A stretch of DNA of 64,000 bases from Microvirga flocculans ATCC BAA-817 (GCF_000518665.1 NZ_JAEA01000003.1:124001-188000), one strand, 5' to 3'; positions 1 to 8,458 are shown, counted from the first letter of the stretch. The notes: generated by a model not told the origin, from the sequence alone. Program-made: numbers and translations.

Positions 1-251
1 CCCTGGTGCCTTGGATCGACCGCCATATCCACGATCTGGAAGAAGCACCCACCGTCGCCGATGATGCGCCCCATGCCGACGACCTCTTTCTGGTGCGCCA
101 CGAGAACGCCGAACCACGTATTCGGCAATCCCGCCGCAGCCGCTTCCTGCGTGCGCCCGCCCAATCCGGCGGCGACGCGCAGACGAACATAATCGTCGAC
201 GCTCGGAATGCCTGCGGCAAGCTCATAACCAAGTGGCGCCATGATGGTCAT
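1..251 (-). CDS. GNAT-family N-acetyltransferase, N-terminal part (cut by window edge)
   Basis: The visible 83 codons on the minus strand contain GNAT-like features: a region with WFGVLVAHQKEVVGMGRI, then a beta strand with FFQIVDMAVDPRHQG. VDPRHQG matches the start of GNAT motif A, which precedes the acetyl-CoA pyrophosphate-binding loop; the loop itself lies beyond the edge. The family transfers an acetyl group from acetyl-CoA to an amine; the substrate cannot be told. Two in-frame ATG codons (251 and 242) could start the gene. Both lie inside a perfect inverted repeat (231-261), which is unusual. The gene runs in the same direction as the gcv operon upstream, 53 bases after gcvPB ends, so read-through from that operon is possible. 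Confidence 0.7.
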   Translation of the reverse strand, partial: MTIMAPLGYELAAGIPSVDDYVRLRVAAGLGGRTQEAAAAGLPNTWFGVLVAHQKEVVGMGRIIGDGGCFFQIVDMAVDPRHQ

Positions 252-261
252 GGCGCCACTT
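231..261. repeat. Perfect 14-bp inverted repeat covering both candidate start codons of the GNAT gene
   Basis: AAGTGGCGCCATGA at 231-244 is followed by a 3-base spacer and its exact reverse complement at 248-261. Both candidate ATG codons of the GNAT gene lie inside it. In RNA this would be a very stable hairpin over the start site; in DNA it could be an operator. Confidence 0.8.
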
Positions 262-304
262 TATATCAGTCGAGTTCCAGCTCAAGCCGTGAGAAGTGCG
301 AGCC

Positions 305-1876
305 CTACTCTGCAGCCTCGGCCACCGGCGACGGCGGCGTCCATTTCAGGATCGGGTTGCGGGCGGCGCGGGTTTCGTCCAGGCGGCGGCGCGGGGCATG
401 ATGTGGGGCGCCGGTGAAGCGCTCCTTGTCGTTGCCCGTCTTCGCGGCCATGGCGAGATCGCGCAGAGTCGCGATGAAGAGGTCGAGCGACGCCTTCGAT
501 TCGGATTCCGTCGGCTCGATCAGCATCGCACCGTGCACCACCAGCGGGAAGTACATGGTCATCGGGTGATAGCCCTCGTCGATCATGGCCTTCGCGATAT
601 CGAGCGTGGTCACGCCCGTATCCTTCAGCCACGCATCGTCGAACAGCACCTCGTGCATGCACGGCTTGTTGCCGAAGGGCAGCGACATGAGGTCGGACAG
701 GCCCGCGCGGATATAGTTGGCGTTGAGCACGGCGTCTTCCGAGGCCTGCTTCATGCCGTCCGAGCCATGCGAGAGCATGTAGGAGAGCGCGCGCACATAC
801 ATGCCCATCTGGCCGTGGAACGCTGTCATGCGGCCGAAAGGCTTCTCGTCCGTGTCGGAGGCCTGCTCCACCAGCTCGAACCCGTTCTTGCCCGCGCGCA
901 CGAACGGCACGGGCGCGAAGGGCGCGAGGCGCTCGGAGAGCACCACGGGGCCGGAGCCCGGGCCGCCGCCGCCATGCGGCGTCGAGAAGGTCTTGTGCAG
1001 GTTGATGTGCATGGCGTCGACGCCGAGATCGCCCGGCTTCGCCTTGCCCACGATGGCGTTGAAGTTCGCGCCGTCGCAATAGAAGTAAGCGCCCACATCG
1101 TGGATCGCCTTGGCGATCTCCACCACCTGCGGCTCGAAGAGACCGCAGGTATTGGGATTCGTGAGCATGATCGCGGCGACATCGGGGCCGAGAAGCTTCT
1201 TCACGTCCTCCACATGCACGGAGCCGTCGTCACGGGCCGGAACCGGCTTCACCACGAAGCCGATCAGCGCCGCGGTCGCAGGATTCGTGCCATGCGCGGA
1301 ATCGGGCACGAGCACCACGTTGCGCGTCTTGCCCTCGCCTTTCGCCTCGATGGCGGCCTTGATCGCCATCATGCCGCAGAGCTCGCCATGCGCGCCGGCC
1401 TTCGGCGAGAGCGCCACGGCCTTCATGTTGGTGAGCGTCATCAGATAGCGCCCGAGCTCGCTCATGAGTTCCAGTGCGCCCTGCACGGTCGAGACCGGCT
1501 GGAGCGGATGCACGTCCGAGAAACCCGGCAGACGCGCCATGCGCTCATTCAGACGCGCATTGTGCTTCATGGTGCAGGAGCCGAGGGGGAAGAGGCCCGT
1601 ATCGATGCCGTAGTTCATCTGAGACAGGCGCACATAATGGCGCATGGTCTCGGGCTCGGAGAGACCCGGCAGGCCGATGGCCTCCTTGCGCTCCAGCCCG
1701 CCGAGGCGCGGCGTGAAGGCTTCCGGCTCGTCGATGTCGACGCCCGTCGTGTCATGACGGCCGATCTCGAAGAGCAGAGGCTCGATCTGCGCCAGCGCCT
1801 TGTTGCCGGTGAAGGTCGGATGCGCCTGGGTGCCGGCTTCTCCGGCGGCGGTGGGACGTCCCTGACGGTTCAACAT
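305..1876 (-). CDS. gcvPB: Glycine dehydrogenase (decarboxylating) subunit 2, P-protein beta subunit
   Basis: This is the C-terminal half of the glycine cleavage P-protein as a separate polypeptide of about 523 residues, the usual size for GcvPB. With GcvPA it decarboxylates glycine and passes aminomethylene to the lipoyl group of GcvH. The PLP-lysine motif INLHKTFSTPHGGGGPG is intact, and upstream segments such as GSCTMKHN and SAHGTNPA are typical of the family. The gcvPA stop overlaps the start (ATG at 1876, or GTG at 1879), so the two subunits are probably translationally coupled. It is the last gcv gene in the operon. Most Proteobacteria use one fused GcvP chain; the split form is more usual in Gram-positives, archaea and some other lineages. 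Confidence 0.96.
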   Translation of the reverse strand: MLNRQGRPTAAGEAGTQAHPTFTGNKALAQIEPLLFEIGRHDTTGVDIDEPEAFTPRLGGLERKEAIGLPGLSEPETMRHYVRLSQMNYGIDTGLFPLGSCTMKHNARLNERMARLPGFSDVHPLQPVSTVQGALELMSELGRYLMTLTNMKAVALSPKAGAHGELCGMMAIKAAIEAKGEGKTRNVVLVPDSAHGTNPATAALIGFVVKPVPARDDGSVHVEDVKKLLGPDVAAIMLTNPNTCGLFEPQVVEIAKAIHDVGAYFYCDGANFNAIVGKAKPGDLGVDAMHINLHKTFSTPHGGGGPGSGPVVLSERLAPFAPVPFVRAGKNGFELVEQASDTDEKPFGRMTAFHGQMGMYVRALSYMLSHGSDGMKQASEDAVLNANYIRAGLSDLMSLPFGNKPCMHEVLFDDAWLKDTGVTTLDIAKAMIDEGYHPMTMYFPLVVHGAMLIEPTESESKASLDLFIATLRDLAMAAKTGNDKERFTGAPHHAPRRRLDETRAARNPILKWTPPSPVAEAAE

Positions 1877-3216
1877 CACAGAACCTCCTTCAAGGCGGCG
1901 ACGAAGGCCGCGCGATCATCATCGGTGTTCACTTCGGTGGAGGCCACGAGAAGCAGGTTTTCCAGGTCGGCGCCGGGCAGCAGGCGCGAGACGGGCACGC
2001 CCGCGAGCACGCCCTTCCTGGCGAGCGCTTCGACGACTTCAGCCGCGGGCTTTGACAGCTTCACGGTGAACTCGTTGAAGAAGGACTTGTTGAGAACCTC
2101 GACGCCCTTCACCCCTGCCAAAAGATCGGCGAGCTTGATCGCGTTCGCATGGTTCACGCGGGCAAGGCGCTTCAGGCCTGCCTCGCCAAGCAGCGTCATG
2201 TGAATGGTGAAGGCGAGCGCGCAAAGCCCCGAATTGGTGCAGATGTTCGAGGTTGCCTTGTCGCGGCGGATATGCTGCTCGCGGGTCGAGAGCGTGAGCA
2301 CGAAACCGCGATTGCCGTCCGCATCCACCGTCTCGCCGCAGAGGCGGCCCGGCATCTGGCGGATGAACTTCGACTGCGTGGCGAAAAGGCCCACATAGGG
2401 GCCACCGAAATTCAGCGCGTTGCCGATGGACTGGCCCTCGCCGACGACGATGTCGGCGCCCTGGCTGCCGGGAGACGCGACGAGACCGAGCGACACCACT
2501 TCCGTGAACACGGCGATCAGCAGCGCACCATGCTTGTGCGCCTTCTCAGCGATGGGCCTCAGATCGCGCAGGTTGCCGAACACGTCCGGCGACTGCACGA
2601 CCACACAGGAGGTCTCGTCGTCGATCTGCGAGAGGATGTCCTCGTTGCCCGCCACGTCCGGCTTCATGGTGACGACAGCATCGCTCGCCATGTCGGAGAG
2701 CGTGCGCACCACTTCGGCGTAATGCGGATGCAGGCCGCCGGAGAGCACGGCCTTGCGGCGCTTGGTGACACGATGCGCCATTAGCACCGCCTCGCCCGTG
2801 CCGGTAGAGCCGTCATACATGGAGGCGTTCGCCACCTCCATGCCGGTGAGCGCGGCGACCTGCGTCTGGAACTCGAACAGGTATTGCAGCGTGCCCTGAG
2901 CGATCTCCGGCTGATACGGCGTATAGCTTGTCAGAAACTCGGAGCGCTGGATCAGGTGATCGACGGTGGCCGGCACATGGTGCTTGTAGGCGCCCGCGCC
3001 CACGAAGAACGGCACAGATGAAGCCGTGACGTTCCTGGACGACATGCGGGAGAGGATACGTTCGACCTCCAGCTCGCCCTTGCGGCGCGGCAGGTCGACC
3101 GGTTCCTTCAGGAGCAGGTTCTTCGGCACGTCGGCGAACAACTCGTCGACATTCTTGACACCGATGCGCGCGAGCATCTCGCTGCGGTCGGTGTCGGAGA
3201 GAGGCAAATAACGCAT
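1876..3216 (-). CDS. gcvPA: Glycine dehydrogenase (decarboxylating) subunit 1, P-protein alpha subunit
   Basis: A 446-residue protein beginning [10 protein letters not shown], which is the normal N-terminus of GcvPA. The frame is open further upstream, but that extension would overlap the osmC-like gene, so the ATG at 3216 is preferred. Family features include the N-terminal four-helix region with [15 protein letters not shown] and the segment [14 protein letters not shown]. It forms the alpha subunit of the split P-protein with GcvPB and completes the cofactor and substrate pocket; the PLP lysine is carried by GcvPB. It lies 17 bases downstream of the OsmC-like gene and overlaps gcvPB, so the two subunits should be made in equal amounts. 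Confidence 0.96.
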   Translation of the reverse strand: MRYLPLSDTDRSEMLARIGVKNVDELFADVPKNLLLKEPVDLPRRKGELEVERILSRMSSRNVTASSVPFFVGAGAYKHHVPATVDHLIQRSEFLTSYTPYQPEIAQGTLQYLFEFQTQVAALTGMEVANASMYDGSTGTGEAVLMAHRVTKRRKAVLSGGLHPHYAEVVRTLSDMASDAVVTMKPDVAGNEDILSQIDDETSCVVVQSPDVFGNLRDLRPIAEKAHKHGALLIAVFTEVVSLGLVASPGSQGADIVVGEGQSIGNALNFGGPYVGLFATQSKFIRQMPGRLCGETVDADGNRGFVLTLSTREQHIRRDKATSNICTNSGLCALAFTIHMTLLGEAGLKRLARVNHANAIKLADLLAGVKGVEVLNKSFFNEFTVKLSKPAAEVVEALARKGVLAGVPVSRLLPGADLENLLLVASTEVNTDDDRAAFVAALKEVL

Positions 3217-3233
3217 CGGCTGAAAACCTTGGG

Positions 3234-3710
3234 TTAGTGCGAGGGAATGCCCTTCACCACGATCTCCGTGAGAACGGAGTTGGCGATGAAGCACTCCTTG
3301 TGGGCGAGGTGATGCATCTCGGCGATCTGCTCAGGGCTGGGGATCCTGTCGCCCGAAAATTCGATCACCGGATCGAGCGTGATCCTGGAGACGAAGAGCT
3401 TGCCCTCTTGGTTCGGCGTCATCACGCCGAGAGCCTTGTCCTTGTAGGAGTCGATCACGAAGCGCTTCTTGGCGGCGATCGAGAGGAAGGTCAGCATGTG
3501 GCAGCTCGACGCTGCCGCAACGAAGGCTTCCTCGGGATCCACCGCATCTTCGCGGGATAAGGGAAGCGGCACCACGGAAGGCGATGCCGAGCCCATGAAT
3601 TCGATGCCGCCGTCGAACGACCATCGATGTCCGCGGCTGTACTTGTTGTCGGAGAAGGCCTCGCCCTCTCCGCGCGTCCACAGAACCGTGGCCGTATATT
3701 CGTGCGCCAT
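3234..3710 (-). CDS. OsmC-family protein (probable peroxide/thiol-redox enzyme) inside the gcv operon
   Basis: A 158-residue protein with the OsmC/Ohr fold. The two redox cysteines that define the family are visible, in [12 protein letters not shown] (about residue 70) and [14 protein letters not shown] (about residue 142). Members reduce organic hydroperoxides using these thiols, often with lipoyl or dihydrolipoyl donors; the exact substrate here is not known. It lies 14 bases after gcvH and 17 bases before gcvPA on the same strand, so it should be co-transcribed with the glycine cleavage genes under the glycine riboswitch. Its position next to the lipoylated H-protein suggests either lipoyl-dependent reduction or protection of the complex. 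That functional link is inference. Confidence 0.9.
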   Translation of the reverse strand: MAHEYTATVLWTRGEGEAFSDNKYSRGHRWSFDGGIEFMGSASPSVVPLPLSREDAVDPEEAFVAAASSCHMLTFLSIAAKKRFVIDSYKDKALGVMTPNQEGKLFVSRITLDPVIEFSGDRIPSPEQIAEMHHLAHKECFIANSVLTEIVVKGIPSH

Positions 3711-3724
3711 CGAAGTGCCCTTCC

Positions 3725-4099
3725 TTAGGAAATCGACTTCACGAATTCCTGGTACTGCTCTTCGGTCATGAGGCCGTCGAGCTCGCTCGGATTCGTGAGG
3801 CGGAGCTTCAGGAACCAGCCGCGGCCGGCGGGATCCTCGTTGACCGTGCCGGGGGCGGCTTCGAGGTCGCTGTTGACCTCGACGACCTCGCCGGAGACCG
3901 GAGCGTAGACTTCGCTCGCAGCCTTCACGCTCTCGACGACGGCTGCTTCATCGCCCTTCGAGAGAGACTTGCCGACGCTCGGCAGTTCCACGAAGACGAC
4001 GTCGCCCAGCTGGCTCTGAGCGTAGTCGGAAATGCCGACGATACCGGCATCGCCTTCGACGCGGATATATTCGTGATCCTTGGTGTAACGCGTGGTCAT
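3725..4099 (-). CDS. gcvH: Glycine cleavage system H protein
   Basis: A 124-residue protein, the usual size for the lipoyl carrier of the glycine cleavage system. The lipoylation site [19 protein letters not shown] is intact, with lysine in the ESVKA motif. The N-terminal [13 protein letters not shown] also matches family members. It shuttles the aminomethyl group from P-protein to T-protein and returns electrons through the L-protein (not in this window). Second gene of the riboswitch-led operon, 18 bases after gcvT. Confidence 0.97.
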   Translation of the reverse strand: MTTRYTKDHEYIRVEGDAGIVGISDYAQSQLGDVVFVELPSVGKSLSKGDEAAVVESVKAASEVYAPVSGEVVEVNSDLEAAPGTVNEDPAGRGWFLKLRLTNPSELDGLMTEEQYQEFVKSIS

Positions 4100-4117
4100 G
4101 ATTGCTTCCCCTTAAGA

Positions 4118-5266
4118 TTAGCGCTTGTAGCGATGCGGTGCGAACGGCATGGCCGCGACCTTGGCGGGCAGCGGCTTGCCGCGAACGACGAGATGAAGAT
4201 CCGTGCCGATGGCGGACACGTCCTTGGCGACGTAGCCCATGGCGACCGGGCCATTGACCGTGGGGCCGAAGCCGCCGGAGGTCACGATGCCGACCTCGCG
4301 GCCGTCGGGCGTGGTGATGATCGTGCCCTCGCGGGCCGGAGCACGGCCCTCAGGCTTGAGGCCGACACGCACGCGGGCGGGACCGTCCTTGATCTCGCGC
4401 TGAACGCGTGCGGCGCCGGGGAAGCCTCCCTCCTCGCGGCGGCGCTTCTGGATCGACCAGATCAGGCCCGCCTCGATGGGCGAGGTGGTGGTGTCGATAT
4501 CGTGACCGTAGAGGCACAGGCCCGCTTCGAGGCGCAGCGAATCGCGGGCGCCGAGGCCGATGGGCTTCACTTCGGGATCGGCCAGAAGCTTGTTCCAGAG
4601 CGTAGGCGCATCCTTGCCGTGACAGGAAAGCTCGAACCCGTCCTCGCCGGTGTAGCCGGAGCGGGAGACATGGCACCAGATTCCGCCGATCTGCACATCC
4701 GCGGACATCATGAAGGCAAGAGCTGCCGCCTCCGGCGCGAGCTTGGCCAGCACGGCTTCGGCGGACGGCCCCTGCAGGGCCATCAGGCCCAGATCGTCCT
4801 TGCGCCGCAACGCGACGCCCTTCGGCAGGCGGGCCTCGATATGAGCATAATCCGCCTCCTTCATGGAGGCGTTCACGACGAGATAGAGCCAGCCCTCATG
4901 GCCAGGCGCTCCGACGCGGGTGACCATCAGGTCGTCGAGGATGCCGCCGTCCTCGGAGAGCAGCTGCGAGTAGCGCTGCTGGTTCGGCTTGAGGCCCTGC
5001 ACATCCGCCGGGATCAGTGCCTCGAGCGCCCTGGCCACCGTCTCGTGGCTCTTGTCCTCTGCGAAGAGGAAAGCCTGGCCCATATGCGACACGTCGAACA
5101 GGCCCGCATGCTCGCGGGTCCAGTTGTGCTCGGTCAGGATGCCGGAGGGATACTGGACCGGCATGTCGTAGCCCGCGAAGGGCACCATCCGGGCGCCAAG
5201 GGCCACATGCTCGGCATGAAGCGGGGTTTTCAGGAGCGGCTCGTCGCTATGGGCAGGCTCGGCCAT
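4118..5266 (-). CDS. gcvT: Aminomethyltransferase, glycine cleavage T protein
   Basis: A 382-residue protein with the N-terminal folate-binding domain (VPFAGYDMPVQYPSGI, LFDVSHMGQ) and a C-terminal barrel domain (REVGIVTSGGFGPTV, VAMGYV). It transfers the methylene unit from lipoyl-GcvH to tetrahydrofolate, giving 5,10-methylene-THF and ammonia. Segments such as GYTGEDGFELSC and ARDSLRLEAGLCLYGHD are strongly conserved in GcvT. It is the first gene of the operon and sits directly behind the tandem glycine riboswitch, with a GAGGG ribosome-binding sequence just before the ATG. Confidence 0.97.
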   Translation of the reverse strand: MAEPAHSDEPLLKTPLHAEHVALGARMVPFAGYDMPVQYPSGILTEHNWTREHAGLFDVSHMGQAFLFAEDKSHETVARALEALIPADVQGLKPNQQRYSQLLSEDGGILDDLMVTRVGAPGHEGWLYLVVNASMKEADYAHIEARLPKGVALRRKDDLGLMALQGPSAEAVLAKLAPEAAALAFMMSADVQIGGIWCHVSRSGYTGEDGFELSCHGKDAPTLWNKLLADPEVKPIGLGARDSLRLEAGLCLYGHDIDTTTSPIEAGLIWSIQKRRREEGGFPGAARVQREIKDGPARVRVGLKPEGRAPAREGTIITTPDGREVGIVTSGGFGPTVNGPVAMGYVAKDVSAIGTDLHLVVRGKPLPAKVAAMPFAPHRYKR

Positions 5267-5323
5267 TGGTATCCCTCAAAGGTGCGCGTTCCATCGAGCC
5301 TTGCGGCCCGTTGCTTTGCGCCC

Positions 5324-5525
5324 CCTCTGTCCCGAGACCTGAGAGATTTCCCTTTCGCGCCATGAAGCGCCCAGGTTACGCCCGTCGGTGGGCGACATTT
5401 CTCGAAACGTCGCCGCTTTCCAGAGTGCCAGCTCCCGCGCGGTCCTTTGGCCTGAGCGTTTCCGGGGCGGTTGCGCCTTCGGCGCCGGACTTGAGAAGAA
5501 GTCCGGTCTCTTCCGCGGGGATCAT
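5324..5525 (-). promoter_or_regulatory. Tandem glycine riboswitch upstream of gcvT
   Basis: Reading the minus strand, the first aptamer (about 5525-5440) contains GCGCCGAAGGCGCAAC followed by ACGCTCAGGCCAAAGGACC. The second (about 5427-5324) contains CCACCGACGGGCGTAACC followed by ATCTCTCAGGT and GGGACAGAGG. These are the conserved glycine-aptamer blocks, twice, in the order expected of a two-aptamer riboswitch, ending about 58 bases before the gcvT start. In this family glycine binding usually switches the downstream gcv genes on. I could not resolve the expression platform; no obvious terminator with a U-run lies between the second aptamer and gcvT, so control at the ribosome-binding site is possible. 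The rest of the 5267-5688 gap (5526-5688) shows no gene. Confidence 0.92.
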
Positions 5526-5688
5526 CGGCTGGGATTAAGCTCTGAAGAGGAAATGCGGTCCTGTCAACAAATCAGGGCATCCCTGTTCACCCTTTAATTG
5601 ACGCGGCCTCCTCCAGGCTCCATTTTAGGGCCACCTGTCACAGAAGGGGAGAAGCGCGGCCCGATCCGGTCAGCAGCTCCTGAATTCG

Positions 5689-6993
5689 TTGCTCGAACTG
5701 ATCATCGCTCTTGCTCTCGTCGCCCTGAACGGCGTCTTCGCTCTTTCGGAACTCGCTATCGTCTCCGCCCGGCGGCCCCGCCTCAAGGCCATGGCCGAGC
5801 AGGGCCGCTCCGGAGCCAACACGGCCCTGACCCTCATGGAGGATTCGGGGCGCTTCCTGTCCACGGTCCAGATCGGCATCACCCTCGTCGGCATCCTGGC
5901 CGGTGCCTTCTCGGGCGCGGCCCTGGGCGACCGGCTGACCCAGTTCTTCCTGGCCCAGGGCATGCCGGAGGGGGCCGCCCAGCCCCTCGGCTACGGTCTC
6001 GTGATCGGCGTGATCACCTATCTCTCCATTGTCATCGGCGAGCTCGTGCCCAAGCAGCTCGCGCTGCGCCATCCGGAGGGCATCGCCTGCACGATGGCGC
6101 CGATGATGCTCGTCTTGTCCAAGGTCGCCGGCCCCGCCGTGTGGCTGCTCAACGCTTCCACGGGGATGATCTTCCGCCTCTTCGGGACGAAGTCGGACGA
6201 CGGTTCGACCGTCACCGAGGAGGAGATCAAGATGCTCGTCGGCGAGGCCGAGAGCGCCGGCGTGATCGAGGAGGAGGAGCGGCGCATGATTTCGGGCGTG
6301 CTCCGCCTCGGCGACCGGACGGTGCGCGGGCTCATGACGCCCCGCACGGACGTGGACTGGATCGACCTGGACGACGACCATGAGGCGATCCGCCAGGCGC
6401 TGATCGAAACCTCGCATTCGCGCCTGCCGGTCAGCGAGACCACGCCCGACAACGTGATCGGCGTCGTCCACTCGCGGGAGCTCCTGGCGGCCATGCTGTC
6501 GGGCCAGCCCCTCGACATCCGCAAGCACGTGCTGCGCGCGCCCGTCATTCCGGACACGCTCTACGCCCTGGACGCCCTGGCGATCCTCAGGGACTCGGAG
6601 GTGCCCATGGCCCTCGTCCATGACGAGTACGGCCATTTCGAGGGGGTTGTGACCCCGGCGGACGCCCTGGAGGCGATCGTCGGCGCCTTCCGCTCCGACG
6701 GCGAAGCGCCCGAACCCGATGCGGTCCGGCGCGAGGACGGCTCATGGCTGCTTGCGGGGTCCATGCCCGTGGACGAAATGGCCGAGGTTCTCGGGGTCAC
6801 GCTGCCGGAGGCCCGCAGCTACCACACGGTGGGCGGTCTCGTGATCAGCGAGCTTCAGCACCTGCCGACGACGGGCGAGCACGTGGAAACCTTCGGCTGG
6901 CGCTTCGAGGTCATCGATCTCGACGAGCGCCGGATCGACAAGGTGCTGGCCATTCCGTTGAACCAGAGAGCGGGCGCAGCCGCTCTCTATTGA
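5689..6993 (+). CDS. CNNM/CorC-type membrane protein (hemolysin-C family, DUF21 plus CBS pair)
   Basis: A 434-residue protein with three recognisable parts: an N-terminal DUF21/CNNM membrane region (about residues 1-190, hydrophobic helices near LIIALALVALNGVFALSEL and QIGITLVGILAGAFSGAAL); a CBS-domain pair (about 205-330, with LMTPRTDVDWIDLDDD and VPMALVHDEYGHFEGVVTP); and a C-terminal CorC/HlyC domain (about 345-425). Family members are linked to magnesium/cobalt efflux or tolerance. No ATG lies near the N-terminus; a TTG at 5689 gives the best start, so the exact start is uncertain. It is transcribed away from the gcv operon and faces a convergent lipoprotein gene. Confidence 0.88.
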   Translation: MLELIIALALVALNGVFALSELAIVSARRPRLKAMAEQGRSGANTALTLMEDSGRFLSTVQIGITLVGILAGAFSGAALGDRLTQFFLAQGMPEGAAQPLGYGLVIGVITYLSIVIGELVPKQLALRHPEGIACTMAPMMLVLSKVAGPAVWLLNASTGMIFRLFGTKSDDGSTVTEEEIKMLVGEAESAGVIEEEERRMISGVLRLGDRTVRGLMTPRTDVDWIDLDDDHEAIRQALIETSHSRLPVSETTPDNVIGVVHSRELLAAMLSGQPLDIRKHVLRAPVIPDTLYALDALAILRDSEVPMALVHDEYGHFEGVVTPADALEAIVGAFRSDGEAPEPDAVRREDGSWLLAGSMPVDEMAEVLGVTLPEARSYHTVGGLVISELQHLPTTGEHVETFGWRFEVIDLDERRIDKVLAIPLNQRAGAAALY

Positions 6994-7029
6994 TCGGCCA
7001 AATTGATCGGCCACGCGGCCTTCGCGGCG

Positions 7030-7605
7030 TTAGCCGCGACGGCCGGCGGGGGCGCGGCCTCCGAGGCCGACCTCGATCTTGAAGCTGTTGGCGCTGGCGG
7101 CGGGAACCACGATTCCGTCCTCGATCACCGAGACGGTCGTCTGGGTCTGGCCGGCCGGGATCGCCGCCGCAGCCCGGCGGGAGCGGTTGGCGAAGACGGT
7201 CGAGCCATCCCGGACCACGATCTGGACCGGCACGTCATAGCGGCCGGCGGAACCGCCGACACCCAGGAGCGCCCGGGCCTCGACGCCGACCTTGACGACG
7301 GTCGAGCCGTCCGTCTGGCCGATGCATTCGCGGGCGACGTCGCTCAAGGAGACCTGGCTGCGGATGGAGGCGCCCTCGCCCCCGCCCCGGACCTGGAGGG
7401 CCGCGCCGCCGTCCACCACGTCGACGGTCGGGCAATAGACGTCCCGGATCTCCGCAGCCTGGGGCGGCGCCTGGGTTGTTCCCGCCGTGAGCAGCATGTC
7501 GCCTACGCCGAACCCGCCTTCTCCCGGCGCTCCGCAGGCCGTCAGGGCCGTCAGGCCCAGCGCTGCGAGCGACCATCCGGCCTTCCGGCCCCATCCATTC
7601 GTCAT
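7030..7605 (-). CDS. Lipoprotein of unknown function
   Basis: A 191-residue protein starting MTNGWGRKAGWS with a hydrophobic signal segment and a lipobox LTAC (about residue 24), so it is probably lipid-anchored in the envelope. The ATG at 7605 is preceded by GGGGGA, a good ribosome-binding sequence, and is preferred to a GTG four codons earlier. The mature part is rich in Gly, Ala and Val with strands such as VSLSDVARECIGQ and RYDVPVQIVVRDGSTVF, giving no catalytic motif that I recognise. It follows the IalB-family gene by 27 bases on the same strand, so they probably form one operon. Confidence 0.75.
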   Translation of the reverse strand: MTNGWGRKAGWSLAALGLTALTACGAPGEGGFGVGDMLLTAGTTQAPPQAAEIRDVYCPTVDVVDGGAALQVRGGGEGASIRSQVSLSDVARECIGQTDGSTVVKVGVEARALLGVGGSAGRYDVPVQIVVRDGSTVFANRSRRAAAAIPAGQTQTTVSVIEDGIVVPAASANSFKIEVGLGGRAPAGRRG

Positions 7606-7632
7606 GGTGTCCCCCACCCTTGTCTTTACATC

Positions 7633-8157
7633 TTACGGAAGGGCATCGAACCCAGCCGCGAACCCGTTCAGGGACACGGGAATCCCGATCCCCTCCTCCG
7701 GCGTCTGGAAGACGATGAAGGTGGCCGAGCGGCCGGTCTTCATCTGCTCGACCAGGCTGTCCTCCATCACGACCTCGGCGACGCACCCGGAGGCCAGGCA
7801 GCGGACGAATCCCGCCCGGCCGATATCCGTCTGGTCGATCTTGAGGCCCAGGCCCGAGGGCAGCAGAATACCCAGCGGCGCAACGACGCGCAGGAGGCGG
7901 CTTTTGCCGTCGGCGGTTTTCAACATGATAATGACGAGGGTGACGTTCGGTCGGTCCTCGGCGACAACGTTCTGCACGAGGGCGCATTGCTCCGCCGTAG
8001 CGCCGGCCGGGATCTCGCACCGCATCTGCCAGTCGCCGAACGTGTTCTTGACCATGCCCTGAGCGCCGGCGCCGCTGGCCCCGAACAGGGCGGACAGCCC
8101 CAGGAATGCGGCCACGCCACGGCGAACCCACTGCGATGCGCCCATCGGTTTCTCCAT
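7633..8157 (-). CDS. IalB-family (invasion-associated locus B) periplasmic protein
   Basis: A 174-residue protein with a signal peptide ending near ASGAGAQG, followed by KNTFGDWQMRCE, the hallmark opening of the IalB family. Four cysteines at family-like positions (MRCE, EQCALV, VRCLASGC) suggest disulfides in the periplasm. IalB was first described in Bartonella, where it contributes to erythrocyte invasion. Homologues are widespread in free-living Rhizobiales with no known invasion role, so the name should not be read as virulence. Divergent from the cytochrome oxidase cluster; the 301-base gap between them holds regulatory elements. Confidence 0.85.
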   Translation of the reverse strand: MEKPMGASQWVRRGVAAFLGLSALFGASGAGAQGMVKNTFGDWQMRCEIPAGATAEQCALVQNVVAEDRPNVTLVIIMLKTADGKSRLLRVVAPLGILLPSGLGLKIDQTDIGRAGFVRCLASGCVAEVVMEDSLVEQMKTGRSATFIVFQTPEEGIGIPVSLNGFAAGFDALP

Positions 8158-8306
8158 TCGTTAACCCTGCGGAGGGAGTCGCGGCGCGCCGCCGCTCCGA
8201 TCCATCGTTGGCCCGTTGGGACCATGGCAGGGGGCGCGATGTCAAGCGAGAGGGCCGCTTTCGGGCCCCGAAACGCGTTTTGGCGGTTATGACGCATAAA
8301 TTGAGG

Positions 8307-8331
8307 CGACTGAACCGTTGCGCTTCAGTCG
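8307..8331. promoter_or_regulatory. Inverted repeat upstream of the oxidase operon
   Basis: CGACTGAA at 8307-8314 pairs exactly with TTCAGTCG at 8324-8331 across a 9-base spacer. It sits 13 bases before the FNR/FixK-type box in the divergent ialB-ctaC intergenic region (8158-8458). It has no U-run, so it is more likely an operator or leader hairpin than a terminator. The rest of this gap shows no gene. Confidence 0.5.
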
Positions 8332-8343
8332 ATCCTGTGATCT

Positions 8344-8357
8344 TTGACGCAGATCAA
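8344..8357. promoter_or_regulatory. FNR/FixK-type box upstream of ctaC
   Basis: TTGACGCAGATCAA fits the FNR/FixK/FnrL consensus TTGA-N6-TCAA with both half-sites perfect. It is centred about 108 bases upstream of the ctaC ATG. An almost identical box lies upstream of the ompW gene at 41009-41022. In rhizobia such proteins control genes in response to low oxygen; whether this site activates or represses the aa3 oxidase cannot be told without the transcription start. Confidence 0.65.
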
Positions 8358-8458
8358 AGGTGATGGCGCAAGCCGGGCGCCGCTTTTCGTGCGCCCGCGC
8401 CTTCCCCGATGCTTTCATGGCCCCCGGCCATCACATCTTTAGGAGCTTTGGAACGCCG

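Noticed and set aside
6989-7013. Two exact copies of ATTGATCGGCCA separated by one base at the end of the CNNM gene
   Set aside because: A local duplication covering the stop codon. It is too short to call an element and has no sign of function.
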